Counted from the stretch's first letter, positions 15,440 through 25,110 are shown. The stretch: 47,796 nt of DNA from Prevotella pallens ATCC 700821 (GCF_000220255.1 NZ_GL982513.1:856614-904409); one strand, 5' to 3'. Notes: a model not told the origin generated them from the sequence alone. Numbers and translations are program-made.

Positions 15440-17125
15440 TTATTTTACTACTTTCTTAGTTTCTTTCTTTCCATTGCTGTAAGTTATTATTTTCAGGCTG
15501 ACGCCTTTTGTGCTTTTATTTATTTTGCGTCCCAATAGGTCGGTATAGGTAATGTTTTCTATTTGTGGGTTATTTTCTACGCCGAATATCTTTGTTGTTG
15601 GATTTTTTGCCCATACTATTTCGGAGCGACTAACGTTGTTGTCAATCTTGTGTAGCACTTGAACGCCCACTCTGTCATAGTTTTCAACCTTTGCGTAGAA
15701 TAGGTGTGTGTTGCCTTGAACGTAGAAGAACTCTTTGTCTTCGAATAGGTATGGAATGTCTGTCATATCTTCGTCTAAGCCCGAATAGATATCTTCGGTA
15801 AAAGTCATAGGTTTAGTGTCGGTATCGAAGTATACATTATAATATAGATAGTCGGGCATAATGTATTTTCCATTAACGTCTTTGGTTTCTATGGTGAACT
15901 TCACACTCATTCCGTCAGACTCATCGTAGGGCGAAACCTCTTGTATGGTAGGTGCTGCAGGCTTACGCAAAGTCATGTCGTATGCTTTTATGGTAGGTTC
16001 TCCGTATGCAGCCCATGCAACAATGTCTTCTCCCCCTTCGTTTATTAGCATTAGGCTGTTAGGTTTGCTTGTTAGTTGTTTGGTGTTTTTGTCATAGTTG
16101 AATACAATTTCATCGGCTTTTGTAGCTTGCATGTGTTTTTTACCTTCGTCGTCGGTTCTGAACGAGCATTTTGCTGGAAGCAGAAAAGCGTAGGCGTGTT
16201 CGTCTTCGGCAATTCCTATGTATTGTGTTTTAAACACTGCAGTGTTTCCTTTAATATCGCCTTTAATCCATAGTGCATCTTCTTCGTCTTTGCCGAATGT
16301 GTATGGGCATTGAATGTAAGCTTCGTTCTCTGTTATTGCCATTTTTATGTTTTCTTCTTTAGTGTTGCCTTGCACATCAGTGTAAGTCATAGTGAAGTTT
16401 TGTGGTTCTGCATCTTCTGGAAGTTCAGTTTGCTCCTCTTCGAATGGTTTTATAACAATGTTCGAAGATGCAAATCCATACCACTTTCCATCGTTATCGG
16501 TAAGTCCGATGATAACATTTGGCAATTCTGTTTCAATGTTTGTTCCTTCGTTTTCTTGCGTCAGTACTCCGTTGTTGAACGTAAAGTTTACATCTCCTTT
16601 AAAGTTCTTGTTGTTGTCGTATTCAGGCACATACACCCAGTCTTCACCATCTTTTGCGAGCACCAGTCGAGTAGCATAAAGCTTAATCTTCTCGCTGTTG
16701 TCGTCGTATCCAGTGTCAATGGCTTGTGGAGTATGTAACACATATTTGTTTTCGCCGTTTGGCTCCAACTTTGTGTACGAGAAAGTGTAGCATTTTCCAA
16801 GTGCGTTGAATATGTAAATGTTTTTATCGCTGCCCATAACATAGTTGGCTAAACCGCAACTTTGTTGGGAGAAATTAGCTCCGCCATTTTCTGGAACTGC
16901 ACAAATAGATGCACGTTGCAGCTTGTCTATATCTTCTCCATCAGGTTTATCCTTTATAATATCTTCGCTTTTAATGGGCAAAGTTTTCTTTACCACTGCT
17001 TTATTGTTACGAACAATTTTAGCTTTGTTCAACGAACTATTGTTTAATTGGACATAAGATGGTGTTTGTGCCATTATGCAATGGCAAATTAGTGTCATAA
17101 ACGACATTGCAATGAGTTTTCTCAT
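15440..17125 (-). CDS. secreted protein with C-terminal sorting-like domain, function unknown
   Basis: From the ATG at 17125 the protein has 561 residues; the longer frame uses a TTG and gives a poorer signal peptide. The signal sequence MRKLIAMSFMTLICHCIMAQ is clear. The mature protein is acidic and rich in Asn, Asp and Glu with beta-strand-like segments but without a domain I can name. A segment around residues 380-450 (PAAPTIQEVSPYDESDG ... FTIETKDVNGKYI) resembles a fibronectin-III-like module. The last 45 residues (FGVENNPQIENITYTDLLGR ... KETKKVVK) resemble a type IX sorting domain. It is a single-gene unit with a TACTTTTG -7 box at 17214-17207, flanked by its own terminator and an AGATATCT array upstream. 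Confidence 0.82.
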   Translation of the reverse strand: MRKLIAMSFMTLICHCIMAQTPSYVQLNNSSLNKAKIVRNNKAVVKKTLPIKSEDIIKDKPDGEDIDKLQRASICAVPENGGANFSQQSCGLANYVMGSDKNIYIFNALGKCYTFSYTKLEPNGENKYVLHTPQAIDTGYDDNSEKIKLYATRLVLAKDGEDWVYVPEYDNNKNFKGDVNFTFNNGVLTQENEGTNIETELPNVIIGLTDNDGKWYGFASSNIVIKPFEEEQTELPEDAEPQNFTMTYTDVQGNTKEENIKMAITENEAYIQCPYTFGKDEEDALWIKGDIKGNTAVFKTQYIGIAEDEHAYAFLLPAKCSFRTDDEGKKHMQATKADEIVFNYDKNTKQLTSKPNSLMLINEGGEDIVAWAAYGEPTIKAYDMTLRKPAAPTIQEVSPYDESDGMSVKFTIETKDVNGKYIMPDYLYYNVYFDTDTKPMTFTEDIYSGLDEDMTDIPYLFEDKEFFYVQGNTHLFYAKVENYDRVGVQVLHKIDNNVSRSEIVWAKNPTTKIFGVENNPQIENITYTDLLGRKINKSTKGVSLKIITYSNGKKETKKVVK

Positions 17126-17301
17126 AAGTTTAATGTTTGTCAAAATTATAATAACGATTTATTCTTAAATATATGCTTTTAGTATATGTTTTCATTTAAT
17201 GTATTGCAAAAGTATAGATTTATTTCGAATTAGTATTATTTTATTTAAACTTTTTGAATACTAGAGCCGATTATAGTTATAAAATCTTATTTGTGAATAA
17301 C

Positions 17302-17375
17302 AGATATCTAAAACGCAATTGATAGATATCTGCGACGAACGTTACAGATATCTAAGCCGATTGTTACAGATATCT
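17302..17375. repeat. array of four AGATATCT palindromes at exact 22-bp spacing
   Basis: AGATATCT occurs at 17302, 17324, 17346 and 17368, each step exactly 22 bp. The 14-bp linkers are related to those of the arrays at 21573 and 36589 (general form aagacgaacgtgat). The array lies between the cdsA terminator (17500-17542) and the -7 box of the secreted-protein gene (17207-17214). No gene is seen in 17126-17568. Confidence 0.95.
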
Positions 17376-17499
17376 GAAACGAAAGCAACATAAACATCAG
17401 TAAAGTTCCATTTAGTTTGTTGTAACTAGTAGGTGTTGCTTATACTGTTCTTGCCTATATACTGTTGAGCCAGTATAACCTTTATATAGTAGAAATGAG

Positions 17500-17542
17500 A
17501 AAAGGAGCAAAGTAACTCTTTATGGGCTACTTTGCTCCTTTT
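17500..17542 (-). terminator. terminator of the rsfS-ftsH-cdsA operon
   Basis: A perfect 15-bp stem, AAAAGGAGCAAAGTA at 17500-17514 with its complement at 17528-17542, closes a 13-nt loop. A- and T-runs on both sides make it work in either direction. It lies 27 nt beyond the cdsA stop. Confidence 0.85.
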
Positions 17543-17568
17543 TAAATACGTGTGTCTGTAAATATATT

Positions 17569-18432
17569 TTATATTAGTGTGAGCACGTAAAGATAAATAA
17601 CGGCTGCAGGAATGGCAATGAGCGACGAGTCGAAACGGTCGAGCATTCCTCCATGGCCTGGAAGAATATTGCCACTGTCTTTTATGCCAAGCGTGCGTTT
17701 AAACAAACTTTCTACGAGGTCGCCCCACGTACCAAAGATAGCCACCACAATGCCGAGCCCAATCCACTGTGGAATGGTTAGCATATTAGGTGCCGTAGGA
17801 TTTTCGGTAAGATAACCTATTAATATAGCAATAGCAATAACAAAAATGCCACCACCAATGCTACCTTCCCAGCTCTTTGCAGGACTTATGCGCGGAAAGA
17901 GCTTATGCTTTCCAAAGAGAGAGCCTGTGCAATAGGCACCAGTGTCGTTTGTCCATAAGAATACAAATATACTTAATGGTAAAAGCATATCTGCCATTAT
18001 GTTGCCATTCGCATCGTGCTGAAACGCTAATACATTTATTAGCGAGAAAGGCAATGCTATGTACATCTGCCCTAACATAGTATATGCCCAGTTGTTAATA
18101 GGGTTCTCGTTCTTTAAATAAAGTTCGGCTATGATGAGATAAATTATGGTAAGAATGTAAGGCACAAACACACTAAAGTCTTTAACGTATCCTAGTCTTA
18201 GTCCAGCCATTGCAATGAAGAAATAGACACCAGCCACAACAGAAATGAAACGATTAACGTTTACACCTTCTATCTGCGATACAAGTCCAGTATATTCCCA
18301 CAAAGTCATTCCAGTAATTACGGCAAAGAGCACAATCATATAGTGCGGTGCCATAAACCCTGCAACCATAACACACACGAAAAGTACTCCTGTAATGGCA
18401 CGTGTAATAAGATTTTTCTGTTTATCAGTCAT
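17569..18432 (-). CDS. cdsA: phosphatidate cytidylyltransferase
   Basis: CdsA makes CDP-diacylglycerol from phosphatidic acid and CTP at the inner membrane, the branch point of phospholipid synthesis. The 287-residue protein has about eight hydrophobic segments and the full family signature near the C-terminus (SLFKRTLGIKDSGNILPGHG followed by GMLDRFDS), with the conserved Asp residues needed for metal binding. An upstream conserved block (FPRISPAKSWEGSIGG) is also present. The start ATG lies 12 nt after the ftsH stop, indicating co-transcription with ftsH and rsfS. Length and composition are ordinary. Confidence 0.95.
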   Translation of the reverse strand: MTDKQKNLITRAITGVLFVCVMVAGFMAPHYMIVLFAVITGMTLWEYTGLVSQIEGVNVNRFISVVAGVYFFIAMAGLRLGYVKDFSVFVPYILTIIYLIIAELYLKNENPINNWAYTMLGQMYIALPFSLINVLAFQHDANGNIMADMLLPLSIFVFLWTNDTGAYCTGSLFGKHKLFPRISPAKSWEGSIGGGIFVIAIAILIGYLTENPTAPNMLTIPQWIGLGIVVAIFGTWGDLVESLFKRTLGIKDSGNILPGHGGMLDRFDSSLIAIPAAVIYLYVLTLI

Positions 18433-18444
18433 AACCTCTCCTCT

Positions 18445-20532
18445 TTATTCTTTCGTCTTATTGTCTGACTTGTTATTTGTCTTATCGTCAGTATCTGTAG
18501 TTGTAGTATCTGCCGTATCGTCAGTATCAGCTTGTTTCATAGAAGCTTCGTGTTCTGCTTGTGCTTGCTTAACACATTCAGGCATAGAATCGAGCGATAG
18601 TTTTGCATTCTCTTCTGCATCCATCAATTCTACCGTACGACTAATCCAGGGGCGTTTACCAAATATTTCTTCTACATCTTCTGCCATAATAACTTCACGC
18701 TCTATAAGGAGTTGTGCCAATTTAGCATGTCCCTCACTATGTTCCTCTAATATAGCCTTTGCGCGCTCATATTGTTCGTTTACAGTTTTTAGAACCTCTT
18801 CATCAATAATTTTACCTGTTGTTTCAGAATAAGGCTTTTGGAAACTTGCATCGTTGTTATAATAGCAAATATTAGGTAGCTTGTCGCCCATACCAGCATA
18901 GGCAATCATTCCGAATGCGCTTTTCGTTGCTCGTTCCAAATCGTTTATAGCTCCAGTAGAAATATGTCCTGTGAAGAGTTCTTCCGCAGCACGTCCACCA
19001 AGCAATGCACACATTTCGTCGAGCATCTGTTCTTTAGTTGTAATAGGGCGTTCTTCTGGCAAATACCATGCAGCACCAAGCGCCTGTCCACGTGGAACTA
19101 TGCTTACTTTAACAAGAGGATTGGCAAATTCGCAGAACCAGCTTATGGTAGCATGTCCAGCCTCGTGAAGTGCTATAGAACGCTTTTCGGCAACTGTAAG
19201 TATCTTTGTTTTCTTCTCTAATCCCCCAATGATACGATCTACAGCATCTAAGAAATCCTGTCGCCCAACAGCAATCTTGTTGTGTCGAGCCGCAATAAGT
19301 GCAGCTTCGTTACAAACATTTGCTATATCAGCACCAGAGAAACCTGGAGTCTGTCGTGCGAGAAGGTCTATATCAAGATTCTTCTCCAATTTCAATGGGC
19401 GTAAATGCACTTGGAAAATAGCCTTGCGCTCTGGTAAATCAGGTAAATCTACATGAATCTGTCGGTCGAAACGTCCTGCACGAAGTAAAGCTTTGTCGAG
19501 CATATCTACACGGTTTGTAGCTGCTAATACAATAACTCCGCTGTTGGTTCCAAATCCGTCCATTTCTGTAAGCAATGCGTTCAATGTATTCTCACGTTCG
19601 TCGTTGCCACCCATAGATGGATTCTTAGAACGAGCACGCCCAACAGCATCAATTTCGTCAATAAATATAATAGATGGTGCTTTCTCTTTAGCTTGTCTGA
19701 ATGCATCGCGAACACGACTTGCACCAACACCAACGAACATTTCAACAAAGTCGGAACCACTCATAGAGAAGAATGGTGCTCCAGCTTCGCCAGCAACAGC
19801 TTTCGCCAACAATGTTTTTCCTGTTCCCGGGGGACCAACAAGCAATGCTCCTTTAGGTATCTTACCACCTAACTCTGTATATTTTTGTGGATTCTTTAAA
19901 AAGTCTACAATCTCTTGTACTTCTTGTTTTGCACCTTCTTGTCCTGCAACATCTTTAAAGGTAACACCTATTTCGCCACCTTTCTCGTATATTTTAGCCT
20001 TTGATTTCCCAACACTAAATACGCCATTACCACCACCGGCGCCACCATTCATTCTGCGCATTATGAAGAGCCAGAAACCTATGATGCAAATCCAAGGAAA
20101 TAAACCTATAAGAATATCTGTGAAACCGTGTTCGTCTTTATTCTCATAGCTATATCCAGAAATCTTTTTTTGTTTAAGTGCTGTATTTAAAAAGACTTCA
20201 AGATTATCAATAGAACCTATCTCCACTGTGATGTATGGCGATTCTCCAACTTGATCTACACCTCTCTTAAATATGTCTCGTATATGGTTTGGACGGACAT
20301 ACATTTGTAGTGTGCTCTCCTTTTTGTTTATGACAACACGTGTGGCATAACCCTTATTAATATAGTTCACAAAAGTGGTATAGTCTCTTGTTGCACTTTC
20401 ACTTGTAGAGAATATACTATCTAAACTTTTTGACGAAAAGAATAGCACAATAAAAACAAGTGCCATTACATAAAGCCAGTTCATATTGAACTTAGGCATT
20501 TTCGGATTGTTGTTTGGATTCTGATTGTCCAT
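18445..20532 (-). CDS. ftsH: ATP-dependent zinc metalloprotease FtsH
   Basis: FtsH is the membrane-anchored AAA+ protease that degrades misassembled membrane proteins and short-lived regulators. The 695-residue protein has a transmembrane segment near residues 19-37, a short periplasmic domain, a second segment near 136-155, then the AAA module with Walker A GPPGTGKT (about 231-238), Walker [10 protein letters not shown], and the second region of homology ending AGRFDRQ. The protease domain has the zinc motif HEAGH at about 454-458. A C-terminal tail rich in Asp, Thr, Asn and Lys (about 50 residues) is low complexity and typical of Bacteroidota FtsH. It lies between rsfS (49-nt gap) and cdsA (12-nt gap). 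Confidence 0.97.
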   Translation of the reverse strand: MDNQNPNNNPKMPKFNMNWLYVMALVFIVLFFSSKSLDSIFSTSESATRDYTTFVNYINKGYATRVVINKKESTLQMYVRPNHIRDIFKRGVDQVGESPYITVEIGSIDNLEVFLNTALKQKKISGYSYENKDEHGFTDILIGLFPWICIIGFWLFIMRRMNGGAGGGNGVFSVGKSKAKIYEKGGEIGVTFKDVAGQEGAKQEVQEIVDFLKNPQKYTELGGKIPKGALLVGPPGTGKTLLAKAVAGEAGAPFFSMSGSDFVEMFVGVGASRVRDAFRQAKEKAPSIIFIDEIDAVGRARSKNPSMGGNDERENTLNALLTEMDGFGTNSGVIVLAATNRVDMLDKALLRAGRFDRQIHVDLPDLPERKAIFQVHLRPLKLEKNLDIDLLARQTPGFSGADIANVCNEAALIAARHNKIAVGRQDFLDAVDRIIGGLEKKTKILTVAEKRSIALHEAGHATISWFCEFANPLVKVSIVPRGQALGAAWYLPEERPITTKEQMLDEMCALLGGRAAEELFTGHISTGAINDLERATKSAFGMIAYAGMGDKLPNICYYNNDASFQKPYSETTGKIIDEEVLKTVNEQYERAKAILEEHSEGHAKLAQLLIEREVIMAEDVEEIFGKRPWISRTVELMDAEENAKLSLDSMPECVKQAQAEHEASMKQADTDDTADTTTTDTDDKTNNKSDNKTKE

Positions 20533-20581
20533 TTAATTCATTTAATAAAGATGTAAAATTAATTTTCTTATGGCAACAGTC

Positions 20582-20941
20582 TTAGTCCAAGTCTGCTATT
20601 TGTGTTAATGTTGCATCTTCCCACAAATGTTCAAGGTCGTAATACGCTCTTGTTTGAGGAATAAAGATATGAACAAGCACATCAGCGTAGTCTATTGCCA
20701 CCCATTGATTTGTACCGAGTCCAGTACAATTGATAGGTTTCTCTCCGTAATATTCTCGAACGTAATCGCTTACTGAGCCTGCAATAGCTTCCACTTGTTG
20801 TGGAGAATTACCCTGGCATATCACGAAGTATTTACAAATCGAACCATCAATTTTCGATAAATCTGCAATAACTATGCCATATCCTTTCTTTTCTTGTATT
20901 CCTTCAATTATTGTGTCTACTAACTTTTTTTCTGTATTCAT
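20582..20941 (-). CDS. rsfS: ribosomal silencing factor RsfS
   Basis: RsfS (YbeB/Iojap family) binds ribosomal protein uL14 and prevents subunit joining when nutrients are scarce. The 119-residue protein has the family pattern: an N-terminal helix, VIADLSKIDG, YFVICQGNSPQQVEAIA, and the highly conserved block NQWVAIDYADVLVHIF followed by RAYYDLEHLWEDA. It is the first gene of the rsfS-ftsH-cdsA operon, driven by a near-perfect promoter at 20967-20997. Nothing is odd about its length or composition. Confidence 0.95.
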   Translation of the reverse strand: MNTEKKLVDTIIEGIQEKKGYGIVIADLSKIDGSICKYFVICQGNSPQQVEAIAGSVSDYVREYYGEKPINCTGLGTNQWVAIDYADVLVHIFIPQTRAYYDLEHLWEDATLTQIADLD

Positions 20942-20966
20942 TAAAACTCTTTATTATATTAAGGTG

Positions 20967-20997
20967 CAAAGATACTGTAAATGCATTGAAGAACAAA
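20967..20997 (-). promoter_or_regulatory. promoter of rsfS-ftsH-cdsA
   Basis: On the minus strand TTTG (20997-20994), 19 nt, TATCTTTG (20974-20967): an essentially perfect Bacteroidota housekeeping promoter, with a leader of about 20 nt. Confidence 0.8.
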
Positions 20998-21135
20998 ATA
21001 ATTCTATTTTATTTTATGTTTTAAAATGATAGATAAACAATTAGATGGACTATTAGTAGTGGACACTTTGTTGCATTGAGTAGGTCCATATATTATTGTT
21101 CTCAAAATAAGATTTCGAAAAAAAGTTCTTATAAT

Positions 21136-21166
21136 TTTGCATTTCATTAAAAAAGTAGTAACTTTG
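21136..21166 (+). promoter_or_regulatory. promoter of tRNA-Gln
   Basis: TTTG (21136-21139), 19 nt, TAACTTTG (21159-21166). Transcription would start about 27 nt before the mature tRNA end. Confidence 0.75.
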
Positions 21167-21199
21167 CACACGCAATTCTAAAAGGAAACGCAAATATAG

Positions 21200-21270
21200 T
21201 GGGATATGGTGTAATGGTAACACAACAGATTCTGGTCCTGTCATTCTTGGTTCGAGTCCGAGTATCCCAA
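21200..21270 (+). tRNA. tRNA-Gln (anticodon CTG)
   Basis: A 71-nt cloverleaf. The acceptor stem TGGGATA pairs perfectly with TATCCCA (21263-21269), discriminator A. The anticodon loop is TTCTGGT, giving CTG, with one weak A-C closing position in the stem. The T arm has the invariant TTCGAGT loop. A U1-A72 pair is typical of bacterial tRNA-Gln. The 3' CCA is not encoded. It has its own promoter and terminator and is transcribed alone. Confidence 0.93.
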
Positions 21271-21291
21271 CAATAGTTTAGATTATTATTT

Positions 21292-21329
21292 AACTAATAT
21301 ATTGTTCCTCAATGTATTAGTTTTTTTAT
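21292..21329 (+). terminator. terminator of tRNA-Gln
   Basis: AACTAATA (21292-21299) pairs with TATTAGTT (21315-21322), with an inner ATTG/CAAT stem, followed by a run of T residues. Confidence 0.8.
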
Positions 21330-21572
21330 TTTTAGGCAAAAATCCTGGTATGACTTATATCGCAATATGCACATTTACTTTTGTGTATCTATCTATGAAT
21401 GTAATGAATCTCCGCACAAATGTAGTAAAAAAATAGAACACTATGTTGTTGTTCAGCAACTTATGCTAATGCTTAGATTGGGAGATTGCAAAATAAGGGA
21501 CTCTATAATCTTCATCTGAATAAATATCTTTTAGGCACTATAATATTGAGTCATAAATGTTCAGACTTGTTA

Positions 21573-21646
21573 TGATATCTAAGACGTAATTGATAGATAT
21601 CTAAAATGAATGCGGTAGATATTTGAGATGAATGTAACAGATATCT
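21573..21646. repeat. array of four AGATATCT-type palindromes at exact 22-bp spacing
   Basis: Cores begin at 21573 (TGATATCT), 21595, 21617 (AGATATTT) and 21639, all steps 22 bp. Two of the four cores carry one substitution, yet spacing is preserved. The array lies in the 565-bp gap between the convergent tRNA-Gln and DUF349 genes; no gene is seen in that gap. Confidence 0.93.
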
Positions 21647-21784
21647 GAAACAAGAGTAAGTAATATAAAACAGACTTTGCTAAGCATTTAAGGTATCTAT
21701 TTGGTTACTGTATAAGCAGTTGTTACTACTTATAATTATATCATTTATTTTCTATTGAGTTATAAATGATATATTAATAAAAAA

Positions 21785-21806
21785 GGTGTGCCTATTTTGA
21801 CACACC
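21785..21806 (-). terminator. terminator of the DUF349 gene
   Basis: GGTGTG (21785-21790) pairs with CACACC (21801-21806), followed on the minus strand by TTTTTT. It lies about 30 nt past the stop. Its sequence closely matches the hairpin at 3164-3191. Confidence 0.7.
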
Positions 21807-21835
21807 CTCTTTTATTATCTCAGAACGAATAAGAT

Positions 21836-23716
21836 TTAATCTTTCCTTTCAGTATCAATAGTCTTTATCTTTTGTTTTGTTTCTTCTAATTCATCTTTTA
21901 GTTTTTGTACGCGACGATTCATATCATCAATAAGACTATTACCTTTCTTACTACTAATACTAAGGAAACCAATATTGTTTTCGTAAGTATTAATATCTTG
22001 TTTTAACTGTTCGAAACGACGAACAAGGCGTCCTCGTTCATTGTCAATAGCATTCTCGCCGCGTTGGGCAACTTTTTTAAGATTATTACGGAAGTTGTCC
22101 ATACGTCGGTTAGATGCCTTTATGTTTAATGTTTTATAGAGCTTATCGAGAGTGTCATGATACTCTTTAAACATTTTATCTTTTTCTTTAAAAGGTACGT
22201 GTCCTATTGCGTTAAATTCATCTATGAGTTTACGCATTTCTTCTTGCAAATTATCGACAGTGCTTTCTGTAAGCTGTTTTAGTTTATTGATAATCTCATT
22301 TTTCTTTGTTAGGTTCTCACGTTCTTCGTTTCGTTCACCAGCATGACTTGCGTTACGAGCTTCAAAGAAATGATTGCAAGCAGCAAGAAAGTTTTCCCAA
22401 AGCTGATCGCCTAATCGTTTGGGTACCATTCCTATTGTTTTCCATTCCTTCTGTAATGCAATGAGTTTATCCGATGTTTTTTTCCAATCAGTAGAGTCTT
22501 TCAACGCCTCTGCTTTTTCTACAAGCTCTTGTTTACGTCTTGCATTATCAGCGTACTTTTCTTTTAGTTCTTTGAAGAAATCTCCTTTTTTCTTGAAGAA
22601 GTCATCGCATGCAGCACGGAAGCGTTCGAAGATTTTAGCATTCATTTTTTGAGGTGTAAAACCTATACTTCTCCATTCTTGCTGTAAGCTAATAATAGCT
22701 TTTGAGTGATTATCCCAATCGCTAATGTTCTTTCGTTCTTGTTTAACGATAGATTCTATTTTTTCGCAGAGAGCAGTTTTCTTACTTAAATTTTCTTCTT
22801 CTGCAGCACGAATTTGTTCAAAATGTTGTTGGTGTCGCTTATTTATTACGGTACTAGCTGCTTTAAAGCGCTGCCATATTTGTTCGCGAAGCTCTTTTTC
22901 TACTGGTCCTGTTTCTCTGTATTCTTGGTGTAAATCTTGAAGTTGATGGAAAGCACTAATAACATCGCTTTCGTCTGCTAATTTTTCAGCAGCTTCACAA
23001 AGTTTTGTTTTCTTTTCAAGATTCTTTTTAAAATCGTATTCACGTGCCTCACGATTAAGATTTAATAAATCATAATACTGTTCAACGTAGAGCTGATAGT
23101 TACGCCACAATTCATTAACCTTTTCTGATGGTACAGGTTTTATGTTTTTCCATTCTTGTTGTAGCGTTTTAAACTCCTGAAAATCTTTATTTGCTTCTTC
23201 TGGAGTAGTAGCCATTGTTTTTATTCTTTCAATAATGGCTTCTTTCTTTTTCAAATTTTCTTGTTTAAGCTCTTCTTGTTCCAAAAATGCTTTTTGACGT
23301 TTTTCTTTTATAATAGTCATCTCAGCTCTGAATGCCTCTTCATCGTCGTCCGGTAGTACTTGGTATTTCTCTGGGTCACCTCCTGCTTCGAGATAAGCTT
23401 TTTGTTGTGCATCGCGTTCAGCTGTGTGTATCCTATAAAACGATGTTTTTAGATGATCTACTTCTGCTTTCTCTGGAATATCTTCGCTATTAGCAATCTC
23501 CTTTGCTCGTTTTACAATTTCTTGTTTAGAGTAATAAACCTTCTTAGCGAGGGTATTCTCGTCCCTTAATTGTTGGTTATTGTCTTCCGTTGTTACCGTT
23601 TTTGTAGCATCGTCTGATGTTACTTCGGCATTTTGTACGGTTTGTTCTACAGTCGTTTCAGGCTGTTTTACTTCTTCTAATCCCTGATTAAGGGTATTCT
23701 CTTGAGAGTCCATCAT
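21836..23716 (-). CDS. DUF349 domain protein, long coiled coil
   Basis: A 626-residue, highly charged cytoplasmic protein. Several DUF349 modules of about 70 residues follow one another from about residue 170 to 560; each has a Trp-rich signature such as FQEFKTLQQEWKNIKPVPSE, IISLQQEWRSIGFTPQK and LIALQKEWKTIGMVPKR. The N-terminal 60 residues are Thr/Gln/Glu-rich and disordered-looking, and the C-terminus is predicted coiled coil. There is no signal peptide or membrane segment. Two adjacent ATG codons at the start are equally possible. It is a single gene with its own terminator and a TAAGTTTG box at 23818-23811. The biochemical role of DUF349 proteins in Bacteroidota is not established to my knowledge. 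Confidence 0.92.
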   Translation of the reverse strand: MMDSQENTLNQGLEEVKQPETTVEQTVQNAEVTSDDATKTVTTEDNNQQLRDENTLAKKVYYSKQEIVKRAKEIANSEDIPEKAEVDHLKTSFYRIHTAERDAQQKAYLEAGGDPEKYQVLPDDDEEAFRAEMTIIKEKRQKAFLEQEELKQENLKKKEAIIERIKTMATTPEEANKDFQEFKTLQQEWKNIKPVPSEKVNELWRNYQLYVEQYYDLLNLNREAREYDFKKNLEKKTKLCEAAEKLADESDVISAFHQLQDLHQEYRETGPVEKELREQIWQRFKAASTVINKRHQQHFEQIRAAEEENLSKKTALCEKIESIVKQERKNISDWDNHSKAIISLQQEWRSIGFTPQKMNAKIFERFRAACDDFFKKKGDFFKELKEKYADNARRKQELVEKAEALKDSTDWKKTSDKLIALQKEWKTIGMVPKRLGDQLWENFLAACNHFFEARNASHAGERNEERENLTKKNEIINKLKQLTESTVDNLQEEMRKLIDEFNAIGHVPFKEKDKMFKEYHDTLDKLYKTLNIKASNRRMDNFRNNLKKVAQRGENAIDNERGRLVRRFEQLKQDINTYENNIGFLSISSKKGNSLIDDMNRRVQKLKDELEETKQKIKTIDTERKD

Positions 23717-23913
23717 TTCACTATTAGTTTATGATTCGAGTTTTTTCATTATATATACAGTGTAACAACCTTTTATAATGGCTACAGACACCGTACTATT
23801 TAATAAGGTGCAAACTTAGATAAAAAGTTTTAAACCACCTAAATTTATACTTGTTTTTTTATTTAATTCAGGAATTCTCTTTCTTTAGATAAGAAAATGT
23901 CTGCTATTTTTGA

Positions 23914-24840
23914 TTATATCAATCGTTTGTGTCGTAAAATCCACCACGTAACTCCTGAGACGATAACAGACAGTATAAGTGCTATAACAAATCCCCACTC
24001 TGATGTTTCCATACCATTAACAAGATTCATTCCAAAAAGAGACGATATGAGTGTAGGGAACATCATTATAATAGAAACCGATGTAAGAGTACGCATTACC
24101 GTATTCATATTATTATTAATGATACTTGAATAAGTGTCCATAGTCGATTCGAGAATATCTGTATATATACTTGTTATCTCTCGTGCCTGACTCATTTCGA
24201 TGTTTACGTCTTCAATTAAGTCTGCATCCAATTCATCAACTTGTAATTTGAATTTTAGTTTAGCCAATAAATTCTCATTACCACGAATAGAAGTAACAAA
24301 ATAAGTAAGCGAATCTTGAAGACGACTAAGACCAATAAGACTTTCGTTGTTCACTTCTTGGTCGAGATTGTGTTTTGCTTTATCAATTAAATTACTAATT
24401 TGTTTTAATCGTTTCAGATACCAAACAGCAGAACAAAGGAACAATCGGAAAATCATATCTACATAATCTGTAAATCCTACTCCACGTTTCTGTTGGAACG
24501 AAACAAAGTCGAGCATCATATTTGTTTCGAAGTTACAGACAGTGATTGTTACATCGCGTTTATGAATGATACCTAAAGGGACGGTAGTATAAGGTGTACG
24601 CGAACGAATTTCTTTTACGTATGGGATACGTAAAATAATCAACATCCAACCATCGTCGTATTCATAACGTGCACGTTCATCGGTATCGCTAATGTCTGAA
24701 ATAAAATAATCTGGAATATTATAAGTTTCTTCTAATTCTTGTTGTTCTTGTTCTGTGGGGCAAGTAACTTGTATCCAACAGTTAGGTTGCCATTCTTTAA
24801 TTGTGTTTAGTTTCCCATTAATGTTCCAATATGTCTTCAT
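23914..24840 (-). CDS. corA: CorA-family magnesium/divalent cation transporter
   Basis: From the ATG at 24840 the protein has 308 residues; the frame extends five codons to a TTG, but GGAG sits about 10 nt before the ATG. CorA channels form pentamers in the inner membrane and admit Mg2+ (or Co2+/Ni2+). The large N-terminal cytoplasmic domain is followed by a long helix and two C-terminal transmembrane segments; the diagnostic GMN motif is present (SSLFGMNLVNG) at the end of the first. The C-terminus is basic (RHKRLI), as usual. Its promoter at 24969-25000 overlaps the terminator of pepD. Confidence 0.93.
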   Translation of the reverse strand: MKTYWNINGKLNTIKEWQPNCWIQVTCPTEQEQQELEETYNIPDYFISDISDTDERARYEYDDGWMLIILRIPYVKEIRSRTPYTTVPLGIIHKRDVTITVCNFETNMMLDFVSFQQKRGVGFTDYVDMIFRLFLCSAVWYLKRLKQISNLIDKAKHNLDQEVNNESLIGLSRLQDSLTYFVTSIRGNENLLAKLKFKLQVDELDADLIEDVNIEMSQAREITSIYTDILESTMDTYSSIINNNMNTVMRTLTSVSIIMMFPTLISSLFGMNLVNGMETSEWGFVIALILSVIVSGVTWWILRHKRLI

Positions 24841-24968
24841 TCTGCTAATCTCCAATTAGTTAAATTCAGGCGCGGATTAGCAGATACAATATGCTATCCT
24901 CGCTCTATTTGTTTAAAACATTCGAAAGATAATCGTCCATTTATAAATTAATATTGATTCTATGTTTG

Positions 24969-25000
24969 CAAAAGTAACAAGAAAAATCCGTTAATACAAA
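24969..25000 (-). promoter_or_regulatory. promoter of corA
   Basis: On the minus strand TTTG (25000-24997), 20 nt, TACTTTTG (24976-24969). The leader to the ATG at 24840 is about 120 nt, longer than most here; no magnesium riboswitch was recognised in it by eye. The -33 element lies in one arm of the pepD terminator. Confidence 0.7.
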
Positions 25001-25032
25001 CAAAACATAAAGTTTTTATTTTGTATTAACGG
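24988..25032. terminator. bidirectional terminator after pepD
   Basis: A perfect 13-bp inverted repeat, CCGTTAATACAAA at 24988-25000 with its complement at 25020-25032, with T-rich sequence on the outer sides (ATTTTTCTT on the minus strand). It lies about 80 nt after the pepD stop. Confidence 0.7.
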
Positions 25033-25110
25033 TTTTATTTGACTATAAAAAATAACATATCCCTATTAGTCTACCAAAGAAAAAGTCTTTTATAAGCTAA
25101 AGAGAATAGT

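Noticed and set aside
21270..21330. phage or element attachment site at the tRNA-Gln 3' end
   Set aside because: No repeat of the tRNA 3' end and no integrase gene in the window; a normal terminator follows the tRNA.
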